A stretch of 64,000 nucleotides of DNA, from positions 87,435-151,434 of the forward strand of contig CACRXP010000694.1 in the NCBI GenBank assembly GCA_902702965.1, in the 5' to 3' direction. The position numbers and the translations under genes are program-made. This stretch comes from Spirometra erinaceieuropaei. Its lineage: Eukaryota > Platyhelminthes > Cestoda > Diphyllobothriidea > Diphyllobothriidae. Positions 33,362 through 43,619 of the stretch are shown piece after piece. Positions within the stretch are counted from its first letter, which is position 1, and each line of letters starts with the position of its first letter. The notes beneath the pieces were generated by a model. That model worked only from the letters and a program-made list of their open reading frames with translations, had not been told where the DNA came from and searched no databases.

Positions 33362-34279
33362 ACAGCCATCATAGAGGATGGGATCGTGATCGGCATTGAG
33401 GAAACTGAGAGTGCAGTCCAGTACTACGATCACTACATTCGCCACGGGCTGCAGCGGCTGAAATGCCATCCACAAGATTCTGATATCTGTCTGGCAGTCC
33501 CCCTTCAGATGCGTGACTCATTCCGACGCCAGATGGCTGAGTCAGTCATGGAGGGCATCGGCGCGAATTCCATCTTCTTCATCTCTCAACCCCTGCTGGC
33601 AGGCTACGCCACAGGTGCAGCCACCTGCACAGTGGTTGACTGCGGTTACACGTACACCAGTGTCATGGGGATGCTCAACTTCTATCCCGTGCCAGAGAGC
33701 CAGCTCCTACTCCCGCTTGGTGGCCGGGATCTCGATCGTTACCTTATGCATCTCAGCCCCAAGGCTCTCCGCCAACTGAGCACGGAGGAGGTCGCTTACA
33801 TCAAGAGGCACTACTGCTCTGTGGCACCAACCCTGACCTCCACAAGCCTGCGGAAACGCACCACTTGCATCCTGCCGGACGGCTCGCAGATCACTCTCAG
33901 CAGCGAGCTGCAGATGGGGTCAGAGATGTTGTTTAATCCCTCACTGGCTGGCCTGGCAGATGTACCTCCCGTCGACCAGTCGATTATAGACGCGGTCTTC
34001 AGCGTACCCGACAATCGAGCCTACACCCTCCTCAGAATGGTCTTTTCGTCTGGCGGAAGCCTGAAGTTGCCCGGTTTCTCGAGTCGACTCAAACAGTGTC
34101 TGCTCAATAGGACGGCGAGTAAGCTGCTGGACACGGTAAAGAAAAATCCCCATTCGGAGTTGTCAGTCTGGTGGGGCGGGTCGGTGTTTGCCTCACTCAG
34201 CACTTTCAAAAAGATGTGCATAACCCGAGCGGAGTATGAAGAGGAGGGCCCTGGTATCGTCTCGAACAGGTGGCTTTAA
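33362..34279 (+). CDS. actin-related protein, exon 2 (residues 43-347)
   Basis: Terminal exon, 305 codons and a stop. Recognisable actin-fold blocks in order: IIEDGIVIG (actin EHGIVTNW region), ICLAVPLQMRDSFRRQMAES (helix after the LLTEAPL segment), FFISQPLLAGYATG, VVDCGYTYTSVMGM (phosphate-2 loop; actin has LDSGDGVTHTVP), LPLGGRDLDRYLM (actin LAGRDLTDYLM), EVAYIKRHYCSVA (actin DIKEKLCYVA), FSSGGSLKLPGFSSRL (adenosine loop, actin SGGTTMYPGI) and WWGGSVFASLSTFKKMCITRAEYEEEGPGIV (actin [30 protein letters not shown]). It ends RWL instead of KCF. Between exon 1 and this exon about 30 residues of actin subdomain 2, including the DNase-I loop, are missing. I cannot assign an Arp subfamily. Codon use is more GC-rich than the surrounding AT-rich DNA, as expected for a real exon. 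Confidence 0.9.
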   Translation, partial: TAIIEDGIVIGIEETESAVQYYDHYIRHGLQRLKCHPQDSDICLAVPLQMRDSFRRQMAESVMEGIGANSIFFISQPLLAGYATGAATCTVVDCGYTYTSVMGMLNFYPVPESQLLLPLGGRDLDRYLMHLSPKALRQLSTEEVAYIKRHYCSVAPTLTSTSLRKRTTCILPDGSQITLSSELQMGSEMLFNPSLAGLADVPPVDQSIIDAVFSVPDNRAYTLLRMVFSSGGSLKLPGFSSRLKQCLLNRTASKLLDTVKKNPHSELSVWWGGSVFASLSTFKKMCITRAEYEEEGPGIVSNRWL

Positions 34280-34980
34280 GAAAACACGGACATTCAGAAT
34301 TTTATTGTTTTTTTATGTCTTAATTGTCACTTTTTATAATTTATCCCCTCATTCATGAAACTACTTTACGGGTTCTTCTATATCAACCGTAAACTACGAC
34401 TATGCGCCAGTTTTAAGTCAAGTACGGTTTGGTCTTAATGAACTTAGACAGTAATGCTTTGTCAGTGCTTGAATCGCCACCTAGAGCAGTCGTACAAATC
34501 ACCATATTAGCAACTGCAGGAAACTTCAGCACACAGTTCAGGAAAGGACGCAGAATGGGTGATTTACTTTATTAAATGGGTAAGGATCTAGTGAAGGCCC
34601 CAAGTATCTACGGCGCGCAAAGAATGCTTACTGTATGTGTTTAAGTAGGGCGTGTTTTATTCGATACTTTCCTAAATGTTGCGAAATATTGCACGAAAAC
34701 CCCAGCGCTGCAGAAACGTCCTCTGCCTGGCCCAGAACCCTGCTCCGTCAGGAAAAGTTCCCACCTGATAGAAACACACGGTGCGGTATATAAACTGCCT
34801 TTTATTGATTAAAGTACAATTTTGCATTTAAATATATGATTTGGGTCAACGGACGTATCGGAAGCATGTAGCTAATATTATATCTAATAGTTTGGAACAA
34901 AAAAGTTTCATTAACAGTGTAGTACCAAATAAAAACAAAAGGAGAACAACAGTATGTGGTCGTTAATTGTCCTTTTACGT
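34280..34980. other. 3' flank of the actin-related gene
   Basis: No further exon seen. T-rich sequence follows the stop; ATTAAA near 34570 and AATAAA near 34927 are candidate poly(A) signals but neither is clearly better supported. Confidence 0.4.
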
Positions 34981-34984
34981 GTAA

Positions 34985-35310
34985 TAAAGACAGTTCGACC
35001 GTCGTCTCCGACGATGTTCACCGTAGCCCCCAGAACATGGGGCCCAGCGACTGTGAGTTGCGCGTACACCAGTGTGTAGTAAACTGTAGTAAACTTACGC
35101 AGCGTCTACCACACTCTTCCGTCCCTCACCCATCTGAGTCCGGTGTCCTGGGCGGATTTAAGAAGACCGGAGGCGGGATCGAGCGCAGGGAGTTGGCGCG
35201 GCGTGAGCTTGCGCCTATACGTTCCACCCCACCGCCTCCACATGAATGGCATTCGCTACGAGGTCGTACACTGATCCTATCGTTGTTTTGGTTCAACGCA
35301 TCTTCCGCGT
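34985..35310 (+). repeat. interspersed repeat family R, copy 1
   Basis: Begins with GACAGTTCGACCGTCG and continues with TGCGCGTACACCAGTGTG, then a CACACTCTTCCGTCCCTCACCC block. Similar order in 35335-35570, 49600-49870 (minus), 51405-51445 (start only) and 52763-53010. No coding frame is conserved. Confidence 0.6.
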
Positions 35311-35334
35311 GACCTGTTGTATTGACACCCATGT

Positions 35335-35570
35335 AACATAGACAGTTCGACCCTCGTTGACAACGGTGTCCACCCTGAACTCTACAGGAAGGTGAGAGCA
35401 GACACGGTGACTTGTGCATGAACAAGTTTGTAGTGATAGTGGACTTGCACAGCGTTTAGCCTACTCTCTCCTCCCGCCTCACCCGTGCCGGGCGTCAAGA
35501 CACAGTCAATAAGGCTGAAGGTGAGAGAGTGCACAGGTGATTGGCACGGTTGAACCCGCACCTAGGGGTA
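35335..35570 (+). repeat. interspersed repeat family R, copy 2
   Basis: Begins GACAGTTCGACCCTCGTTG at 35341, then GGTGACTTGTGCATGAAC, GGACTTGCACAGCGTTTAGC, CTCTCTCCTCCCGCCTCACCC. Tandem with copy 1. Confidence 0.65.
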
Positions 35571-35798
35571 CCACCACATCCCCTGGTCCACAACAAACAA
35601 TTGACCAGGACTTTAACTAACCATAAATGTGGGTCAGAAAGAGGAGGATGACACAAGTCACCGGACAAACATGTGCACGACCCAATGGGAGCCCAAATGC
35701 ATCCACCGGCAGGTAGGGAAGCAGGTGCAAGAGAACTGCCAGCGCACACCTAACCGCGCGAACCAGGGTTTGCTGAAATATGGCATAGCAGACGCATA

Positions 35799-36725
35799 CA
35801 GTCGGTGGGCTAACTCACGAAATGTCAACCGAAACTCCGAAATGAGTTTTCGCTTCGAAAAGATCAGTTAAATAAGGTTGTAAAACTAGTCAGCCTGTAA
35901 CGTGATTCTATTATATTTCAGTTACCCCAGAATGCCGGCTTTCGAATGAACTTCCTCCCGGCTGCATGCAAAAACTATACTCTGTAAAAAATGACTGCTT
36001 AACTAGCATGAATCTTCTCATTCATTTTCGATGCCCTAAATATCCAATTATTTTTCATGAAAATCATGCATAAAAATATTAATTCTTTGGCTCATTTGGT
36101 AGATAATTACGTCTTCTTTTAATTTTATACTCGAACGATGGATATAATTGGGTGTTAAAAAAGTTTCTAATTATGAGACTTTTAGATATCTGAAATGGCC
36201 GTTCATAAATAGACATGTCTCTGCATTTACCAGTGTGGCTCGTAAAGATGGCAATGTAAATCAAATCCACTGTTAAATTTTATGATCCCTATATGGTTCC
36301 CCTTTATTACCGTAGAGAAATGTGTGGTTTTCCGTACTCGGAAAATATACGACTTGTAATTTGAAAACCCTGAATCCAAGTGTAACGGTAGAGCGCGTTC
36401 AAAATTATTCGGGAATTGGGAAGGTTTTAGAAAACCGAATGTTACCCTTTCTTTGAGTATAAACATGGAAGAAGACGTAATTATCTACCAAATGAGCAAA
36501 TGAATTAATATTTTTATGAATGTTCTCCATGAAATATAATTGGACATTTAGGGCATCGAAAATGAATGAGAAGATTCATGCTAGTTAAGCAGCCATTTTT
36601 TACAGAGTATAGTTTTTGCATGCAGCCGGGAGGAAGTTCATTCGAAAGCCGGCATTCTAGGGTAACTGAAATATAATAGAATGATGTTGCAGGTTAACCA
36701 GTTTTACAACCCTATTTAATTAGAG
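35799..36725. mobile_element. long-palindrome MITE (copy E), right end replaced by a PLE
   Basis: Left end CAGTCGGTGGGCTAACTCACG directly after TA (35797-35798). It proceeds through both arms, with the characteristic GAATGCCGGCTTTCGAATGA and its complement at about 36640. It breaks off about 75 bases before the expected right terminus, at TTTAATTAGA, where PLE sequence begins. Confidence 0.8.
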
Positions 36726-37425
36726 CTTTATTCGCTTGACATTTCGGATTCTCGCTCGAACCTATCATCAGAGACAGTGACAGATACGGGCCTTGTTATT
36801 CTCAATCGGGATAGGATTGCGAAATTCACGCAACACCTAAACTCAATCTTCCCAGACACCCTGTCCACGATGGAGGAGGAATAAGATTGCCGTTTGCCGT
36901 TTCTCGAAGTATCCGATCAGTGAAAAGACGATGGGAAAGTAAAAACAATGGTTTACAGGAAGACGAAGAATCTCTCTCGTATTCCAAGTCTTCCCAGCAA
37001 CCACCCCTTTCGAATAAAAGCAGCTGTATGAGAACATTACTGGCGTGTATAAAACCCACTGCACCGAGCCAGCTGACAAGATGGCCGAGGTCCAGTTGCT
37101 ATGAGAACTCTTCGCAGTGGACGTCTACCCTGGGGATTTTGTCGAAAAGTGTAGGCGAGTAACCCCGGAAAGAAAACCGAAGAGGCAGCCGAGACCGAAG
37201 TGCTGGCGAGCAGTGTCCTACATAGCTAGTGTGTCAGAAGAATTCGCTAGACTGATGAACGAATTTGGGATTGGCGTCGCCCACCGATCTGAAGTAACAA
37301 TCCGCTGGCAACTCATGCAACCTAAGGACCCGATTCCCATCAATCAGAAATCGGGAGTCATTTACCGGATAGACTGCTGCCGTGATCAAGCCAATTATAT
37401 TGGTAAAACCGCTTTCACCTAGTAT
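36726..37425 (+). pseudogene. Penelope-like element, RT to GIY-YIG fragment
   Basis: Plus-strand coding relics with stops: LNSIFPDTLSTMEEE and CRLPFLEV (late RT / thumb region) near 36830-36900; VYRKTKNLSRI near 36940; then, in the open frame 37117-37422, MNEFGIGVAHRSEVTIR and the GIY-YIG start SGVIYRIDC..QANYIGKT. The NYIG half of the nuclease signature is intact but the domain is cut short right after GKT. The fragment begins with a reversed hammerhead-like motif at 36738-36771. Confidence 0.8.
36738..36771 (-). ncRNA. hammerhead-like motif, inverted relative to the adjacent PLE
   Basis: Minus strand reads CTGATGA, a hairpin (GGTTC / GAATCC, loop GAGCGA-like), then GAAATGTC. One core change (GAAACGTC to GAAATGTC) and stem mismatches. 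It is upstream of and opposite to the PLE coding fragment, so it belongs to a second, inverted partial copy. Confidence 0.45.
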
Positions 37426-38319
37426 CCTGCCACCAACAGACTCCTTGTTTCAAAAGGTGTCAATACAATAAACGGGAAGGCGATGATAAATACATGATTT
37501 TAAGCTCCTACTAAGGTTCTCCATTCCTAAGTCATTTTTTCTTAAGACAGGTTCATAAGTGCTCGAATTATTTCTTAACGGCTTGGATAACAATCATGCT
37601 AGTCCCGAATTTTCCTTTTTCACTGCAGAATATTTTATCGGAGCAAGTTACTAGTATTTTTATGCATTTTCTCCCCTTTTTTAACTAGAATCCCAGAGAA
37701 TCTATCCTTGAGCTGCGTTTTCAAACTCTTTTCGATCATATCAAAAAGTTGGGGCCTAAGGTAGAGATAGGTGCAGCCGAAAAGCGCTGATGGAAATGGT
37801 AAATGTCCGTAAATCATATTTTTCAAAATATAAACCAGCTATAACATTTTACAGCACGGAACATGGAAAAGAAGTGATTTATGAGGGCAGATGTTTTGTA
37901 CAAAATTACTAAAATGTTTGACTTCTGAAAAGCTCTTAACCTGGGTTGGCTTAATCCGGCGCTCCGGCTATGCGGATTAATAAATATTCCGTGTCTGTCG
38001 GCAGAGACTGATTTTTCAAAGTTAAAACGGTCTCCGCAGACTGGTGAGAAAGCGAAGACTCGAGGTAATCATTTTTGTTTGAAATAGCTAATCTGTTTTA
38101 ACAAAAGTGTCGTTGTCGTTGAAAAACATTCAGCGTACAAGTGTCTAGCAGGTTAGTTGTTGGTTCGACTTCCCACATTGAGACATGTAACTGTGAAACC
38201 CAAAAAACACTACAAACATTTTTTCCATCCTAGTACTGGTTCGTAGGTTCTAATTGTCAAAGTGTTCATTATTCTAAGAATGCCCATCCAATAAGTGACT
38301 TCTGATAGCCTGCCGATGT
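37426..38319. other. unexplained DNA, nothing recognised
   Basis: AT-rich DNA between a PLE fragment and the left IR2 arm. No exon, RNA gene or repeat copy that I can support. Confidence 0.35.
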
Positions 38320-40290
38320 TAGACGACTGTCTGGGAAACTTTATTGACTCGTAACGCCAATCAATGCCTGGCAAATGTGGGGTGGTGAAACACTTTACTA
38401 CGTATATGCACCTTTACATACAGCGTACTGGTACATTTTTTGTCCTAATTTTGTTCAAACACTGACTCGTTCGATCATTGAGGTTCAGTCTGCAGAGGTA
38501 GCAGTGTTTAGGAACATTCATTCCTAAAACCTTAATTCTTCTTGATATCTCACATAATCAAAAATTATATTTGACTTTCCCATTTGAGGCAACTTGCTTT
38601 TTTCAAATTCCCCCGTCTATATAGCTGCGAATTGCAGAATTGCACGACCTGCTTATTTTTCAACTTCAGTGACGTCGCAGTAGCAGTTTCACTCACAGAT
38701 AAACGGCGACGGGCACTAATAAAGACCCCCTTGCTACCTCCCAGGGCTTGTCATATGCCACGCCCCCGCACTGCCTCCAAACGGACTTCAATGATTTCGC
38801 AAGAACCTATAATTACTGTCTCACATGACTGGGCCACGCCCTCGAGAGAAACTGACGTCATGTTGGCCACTGCACACACCAGTTGGTTGAGAGGTTCGAA
38901 CAGTCGACTAGTGCCTGCGCGATGGATGTCCGAGGGAGACACTGTGCTCGTGGAATCCATCGTCACGGTAGATCATGGCCTCTCTCAATATCAGAAAGCT
39001 GACGCGCTTACATCCGTCGCGACGTGCTCGAAGTCGTGACCCGGAAGGTCGCCGACTGCCGGCAGGGCTGATTCCACAACGAACGTCGTCATATTATGGC
39101 TCTTCCTTAATGTGGTCTTTGTGTCACTCTCAGTCTTGCGAATGCATTGAGAATATTATACTCACGACTAGCCGCTCGTGCATCGCTAATCCACAGATGC
39201 AGTTATAGGCACCAATCCAAATGAGAAGGACAGAAAGGCAAACTGTAGGCGCGTAAAGCTAATGTTTCAAACGTCAACGTGATCGCCAAGTACACCTGGA
39301 AAGCATTTCAATTATCAGCGTCGACTCGGTTGCGTCAATACAACTAGTACAGTTTAATAAAAGTAATCAGGTCATTAAAGGCCGGGTGGTCTGACACCTG
39401 GGTACAAATGCCGTCCGCTGCATGTAAGAACAGCAAAGAGTTTGGGCGTGACACGCGCAGATGTGCCGCTTAGGCGCCCTCATCCACCTCTGGTCGTTTT
39501 CATTTGCACTTGATGCCGAACGGTAGCGGGTGAAGTAAAACAAATGAGGTAGCTTCACGCAAATCCGATTCAACTAAAAAAAGTCCCCTGTGTGTCAGGT
39601 CTGCGTTCTCCTAAAAAGGTATGCGTGGGCGTAGATGTCGAAAATGGCCTACAGCTCGTCTAAACGTCACACAATTGCTGCCGCTACTGGCATCCCGCTA
39701 AGCCGAAACCAAGACCCACAACAGAGTTCACAGATGCCTGCCACGACGGAGCACTCCCATCTAGGGATACAGGAATTACCCTCCGCATTGGAGGAAAAGG
39801 GCTAGAATGCGCGATCTACAAATATCTGTAATCATGTCACTGCAAACTGACCGCAGCTCACAGCATGAAACACACACGAGAAAAACACTAGGCAAAACAG
39901 CAACAAACTCTGTTCATATTACCTTCCTACCTCACAGTAAGCCCCAATAACACTCCTCCATTTGGCAGTTCGGTGTAGTCACTACTTTGTAGACAGCCCA
40001 GTGACCAACTCGCCAGAAGGAAATACAGCTTTAAACATCTTCGAACTGGCTTCCTACAAGGTTGGGCTCTCACTGAGGCCCCTTCTACAAGCAAGGAAAA
40101 GAGGACAAGTGGACTGCCGGATGAGTCTTGTTTTGGAATGGACGTCCAAAGACAAAGTGGCGAATCTCCGGGGTCATCTTCGCCATGACGAAGGGCGTCT
40201 TCAGACGGCTGTCTTGCGAATCAACAATCACCTTATAACCATGGGGCTCTCTCAATAAGACATTCGTTGCTAGCGTTAGCGCCTACACTG
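38320..40290 (+). repeat. IR2, left arm: unrecognised ~1.9-kb interspersed element
   Basis: Reverse complement of 45725-47700 across about 1.9 kb. Shared blocks include CGACTGTCTGGGAAACTTT, TACAGCGTACTGGT, GAGGTAGCAGTGTTTAGG, ACTTCTTGACC-free ORF sequence around 38780-39030, GGCTCTTCCTTAATGTGG, GCTGCCGCTACTGGCATCCC and TTCGCCATGACGAA. A third, short fragment lies at 50985-51110. No transposase, RT or LTR feature recognised. Frames of 151 codons (38584-39039, plus) and 71 codons (38751-38966, minus) have homologous open frames in the other arm. Confidence 0.75.
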
Positions 40291-40514
40291 CCCCACTTAC
40301 AAACCTCGACCACGTGATGGCTGTGTCATAGCCGTTGGAGCAGTGACTGATAGACCTGTTAGGCTGACAGATGGCGGCGTGGGCCGGCAGCCTTGCCAAG
40401 CACTGCCACGGTTTTCCTGAAGGAAGTCGAGATCAGGTGTTCAAAGCGAGTACAGACTGCGGTCGGAGCTCATTTTGTAGCCGTACCTGCAGTAGACAAG
40501 CCCCAGCACGACTC

Positions 40515-40580
40515 CTAACGCCCAACCTCTAATCCCTAAGCCAAACCCCTAACCTTAATCCCTAACCCCTAATCCTAAGA
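40515..40580 (+). repeat. degenerate telomere-like CCCTAA array
   Basis: Several CCCTAA/CCCCTAA units in tandem (AATCCCTAAGCC, AACCCCTAACC, ATCCCTAACCCC). Flatworm telomeres are TTAGGG, whose complement this matches. Confidence 0.6.
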
Positions 40581-40824
40581 ATTAAGTTTCTCAATCAAAA
40601 CTATCTACTCTTTTTGAGATTATCTATTGCCTAGGGGATGAGTGTCCTGACAAACTATTAATAGGTCTGCACATTTTGAGAATTTGATCACTATAATGAA
40701 TGTCTACGTCTTTACAATGGCGAGTGCAGACTATTTGGCAGGATGCTTTTAACAGTGATTTGCAAGTCTCTTCTTGTCTGCGTAGAGAGTGGACGTACTG
40801 GCAGTTCTCAGTACCATCTTCTGC

Positions 40825-41110
40825 ACAAAAAAATATGTTTTCTTTTTGTCGTTTGGTAGGAAATGATATTATCTTCACATTTCATACTCGGATAAAGGTT
40901 ATCTTTATGTTTTAAAAATAGTTTCCCAATTCCCGAATAAGCTTGAGCTTGATCAGCGTCGCTTTAGAGGTTAACGATTTCAGTCTACAAAGCGCATGCT
41001 TCCCGCGTAAGAAAAGTCATATGTTCCCCTACGCTTTTAAGAAGATACCATATGGGGTTCATAACATTTTGAAATGGATGCGAGCTATGTTGTGCATTTC
41101 CTGAGGAGTA
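40825..41110 (+). repeat. diverged fragment of the palindromic MITE family
   Basis: Central part only: GGTAGGAAATGATATTATCTTC, CCCAATTCCCGAATAAGCTTGA and ACCATATGGGGTTCATAAC correspond to the middle of copies A, C and E. No termini. Confidence 0.5.
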
Positions 41111-41694
41111 TTGGTAAACGTCTCCGGCCCAGAAGAAGGTACTGAGAACAGTCAGTATTTTCGCTCACGAAGGTGTAGACCTCGCCACCTGAAAAAAGGA
41201 TCTTGAAGTCACAGAATATTCCATTGCAGCAATGAAGAATGCCAGGTGTTGAACTCTAGCGAAGAAAACAACCTCTCCTTCGCCGAGTTTAGTCTTTCAA
41301 CTTCTCAGTAGTTGGGCGACTGCATGGATGCACCGTCAATCAAGCCGGGTGGTAAGTTCTGGGCTGTGTGCTTGTAAGAAGATGAAATCAGCTGGACATG
41401 TCAACAGTCATAAATTAAACCACACTTTTCCAGTGTTACCTCCAAACTTAGGGGAGGGGGGAGGGATGGTAGAGAGGGGTAGCGAGTTAGGGGAGGCCCA
41501 ATGGTACGTTGTTCAGGTTGAACCGATGAACGTCCCCAAAGCCATAAAGGCAGTCTCTGACCGAACAACATGCAGGGAAGGCACTGTACTTCAGTTTAAA
41601 TGAATGAATCCTGTTGACGCAGAAATTGCAGTATTTGCGGTACCATGCAGATCATTTGGGGACGTTCTCAACCGTCCATCTGAAAAGTTCCGAG
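41111..41694. other. unexplained DNA, nothing recognised
   Basis: Contains a G-rich patch (41450-41480). Open frames are short and without motifs. Confidence 0.35.
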
Positions 41695-41930
41695 GGACTG
41701 CCAAACGCTCAATCCCCTCAAGTGGGACTAATGTCAAATCGGATCCTCTGATCTCCCTGCAGGAGGCAGTCAGAGTACTGCAGTAGGTATTCGGTAGAAA
41801 GACTCTAGACATGGCCTCAATTACTAGCCAAATCGGCAATTACGGTGGCCTTCGATTCGAGGGTAAGTCGACCTCACTGATTCAAGTGCTGTAGCGACAA
41901 GAATGAGCCCCGAAAAACTAAAAGGGCGCT
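41695..41930 (+). repeat. direct repeat flanking the Gypsy 3' end, first copy
   Basis: CGCTCAATCCCCTCAA and AATTACGGTGGCCTTCGATT followed by GAGGGTAAGTCG recur at 42610-42750 in the same orientation, with the middle of the unit deleted in the second copy. Confidence 0.65.
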
Positions 41931-41989
41931 ATCCTACCGTCTTGGACCCATAATTGCCATACTTTGTAAAGTATTAATTGCGCCTGTAC

Positions 41990-42149
41990 ACTGTACCCCG
42001 CCGCAAACAGTGATGCCTCCACCTACTGGCGACAGCCCGCCTCCGGTTCGGCGCACACGACCTGGTCGCCACGTCCACTGGCCCAACAGGTTTGTGGCTG
42101 TCCGGCATGTTGACGCCTTCACTTCTTTTGGTGTCTGGGGGGAGCTGTA
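41990..42149 (+). pseudogene. Gypsy-type retrotransposon, C-terminal end of pol
   Basis: Open frame MPPPTGDSPPPVRRTRPG followed by RHVHWPNRF then a stop at 42147-42149. The proline-rich linker followed by R-T-R-x-G-R-x-V-H-x-P-x-R-F is typical of the very end of Ty3/Gypsy polyproteins. The rest of pol is absent. It is directly followed by a polypurine tract (CTGGGGGGAGC) and the probable LTR start. Confidence 0.65.
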
Positions 42150-42560
42150 GCAGCCGCTCCAGTCCCCCTTTTCTCGTTTTGTCGAACGACGGCCGCGACA
42201 GCTGTTGACCCACAGCCACCCCCCTCCCCCCCCCGGCTAGAACTGGGACACCTCCAGTCCAGTTGCGGTGGCTCCCGCCTGCTCTCACAAACTATTATCA
42301 CCTCACGCGCGTCGAACGACCTGGCTTGATACCTGTGAACCCCTGTGATTATGCGTCCCCCTAATCCGTCCAATCTCATGACCAGCACTCAGCCAGTCAC
42401 CCACACCTACTGACACAGACGTTCACTCCCGCGTAAACTACACACCGCGACTGATGCACTCTGTGAACGGACGCTTAACTCTGTTGCAAGCAGGGCCAAC
42501 TTACGGCAACCTGCCCCGTGTACAGAATAAACTGTTCCTCACAGCTCCCTGACTTCTGAC
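42146..42560 (+). mobile_element. probable Gypsy 3' LTR
   Basis: Begins TGTAGCAGCC immediately after the purine tract and includes AATAAA at 42526-42531 about 30 bases before the probable end near CTTCTGACA. No matching 5' LTR identified in the window, so the right boundary is approximate. Confidence 0.5.
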
Positions 42561-42609
42561 ATTAGACGAAACGAAATTATTGTGCGTGGTTTAAGTTGAT
42601 CTCACATCC

Positions 42610-42750
42610 TTGACCGCCACACGCTCAATCCCCTCAAATCGACAATTACGGTGGCCTTCGATTCGAGGGTAAGTCGAGCTCACTGATTCCATTGATGTAG
42701 CGCTAAGAATGAGCGCCGAAAAACCACAAAGGCGCAATTATCGTGTTCCA
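42610..42750 (+). repeat. direct repeat flanking the Gypsy 3' end, second copy
   Basis: Second copy of the unit at 41695-41930. Lies just after the LTR. Confidence 0.6.
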
Positions 42751-43044
42751 GGGGAAATGCGTAATGTGCGGCCAAAGTTGCAATAATCACAGGAGACATT
42801 TTTCGCCTTGACTTTCCGGGAACATCATTATTCTAGTCCCATTTTAAAGCCACCACTTGCACTTTGAGCTAGGACTCTATCAACTAAATAAAAAAGAGTA
42901 AAACGACCCATGTGAAATTCCACATCCGCGGTTTCCGGGACAAGTATCAGAAAATAAGGGTCTGCGCTAGCCATGCTTTGTAAAGTATTAATTATCCGGC
43001 AGGCTTCAAGCATGTCAGAATCGTATAGATGAAGGTCCAGCCGG

Positions 43045-43400
43045 ACGTAGGCAAGGAATCGGGCGTAATTTATCAAATCACATGCCATAACTGCGCCACC
43101 ATTGCACAGGTCAGACAGGACGACGACTCAGCTCTCGAATACTCAAGCTATTCAGGGAGGCGAGCCATTCTCTGAAGCTGATATTCACACGCTGGCGGAA
43201 GACCGTAAGTCCGACTTCGCAAGGACGCGTATACTAGCACGAGCCGGCAACAAGACGGGGTGGGAACTGATGGAGGCGTGGGCGCCTGACATAAACAGAC
43301 ACGTCAATCTACCCCCCCCCCTCCCCTCTGTTATCACATCCTACGCCCACGCGCAACCAAGTGACGCGGTACACGCCATCACGACGCGGATGCGCCTCCA
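43045..43400 (+). pseudogene. Penelope-like element, GIY-YIG fragment
   Basis: GVIYQITCHNCATIAQV at 43050-43110 is the start of the GIY-YIG domain. After a deletion the 163-codon frame gives TRILARAGNKTGWELMEAWAPD followed by NRHVNLPPP, the conserved C-terminal PLE block (GNKTGRELxEAWxSD..SxNRHxDLP). The central YIG half and catalytic Arg/Glu region are missing. Confidence 0.8.
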
Positions 43401-43619
43401 AAACGGGTCACGCGATAGATGCGCTGGACCGATACGGGGACCATGTCGGATTCTGGCAGGCGTTATCGGAAGGCGTGTGTCAAGGCGCCGAAATATCTTG
43501 CATTTACCTACCTGTTCACCATTCTTGAACTTACTGCTTGTTTATCTGAATGGAAGGAACTCGCCTCAACGCGACGCGCGTGGCATGCGTTGAACTATCA
43601 GGGCGTTTGACATTTAATT

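Noticed and set aside
38584..39039. 151-codon frame as a host gene
   Set aside because: It lies wholly within the IR2 repeat and has a diverged copy in the other arm; kept as part of an unclassified element.
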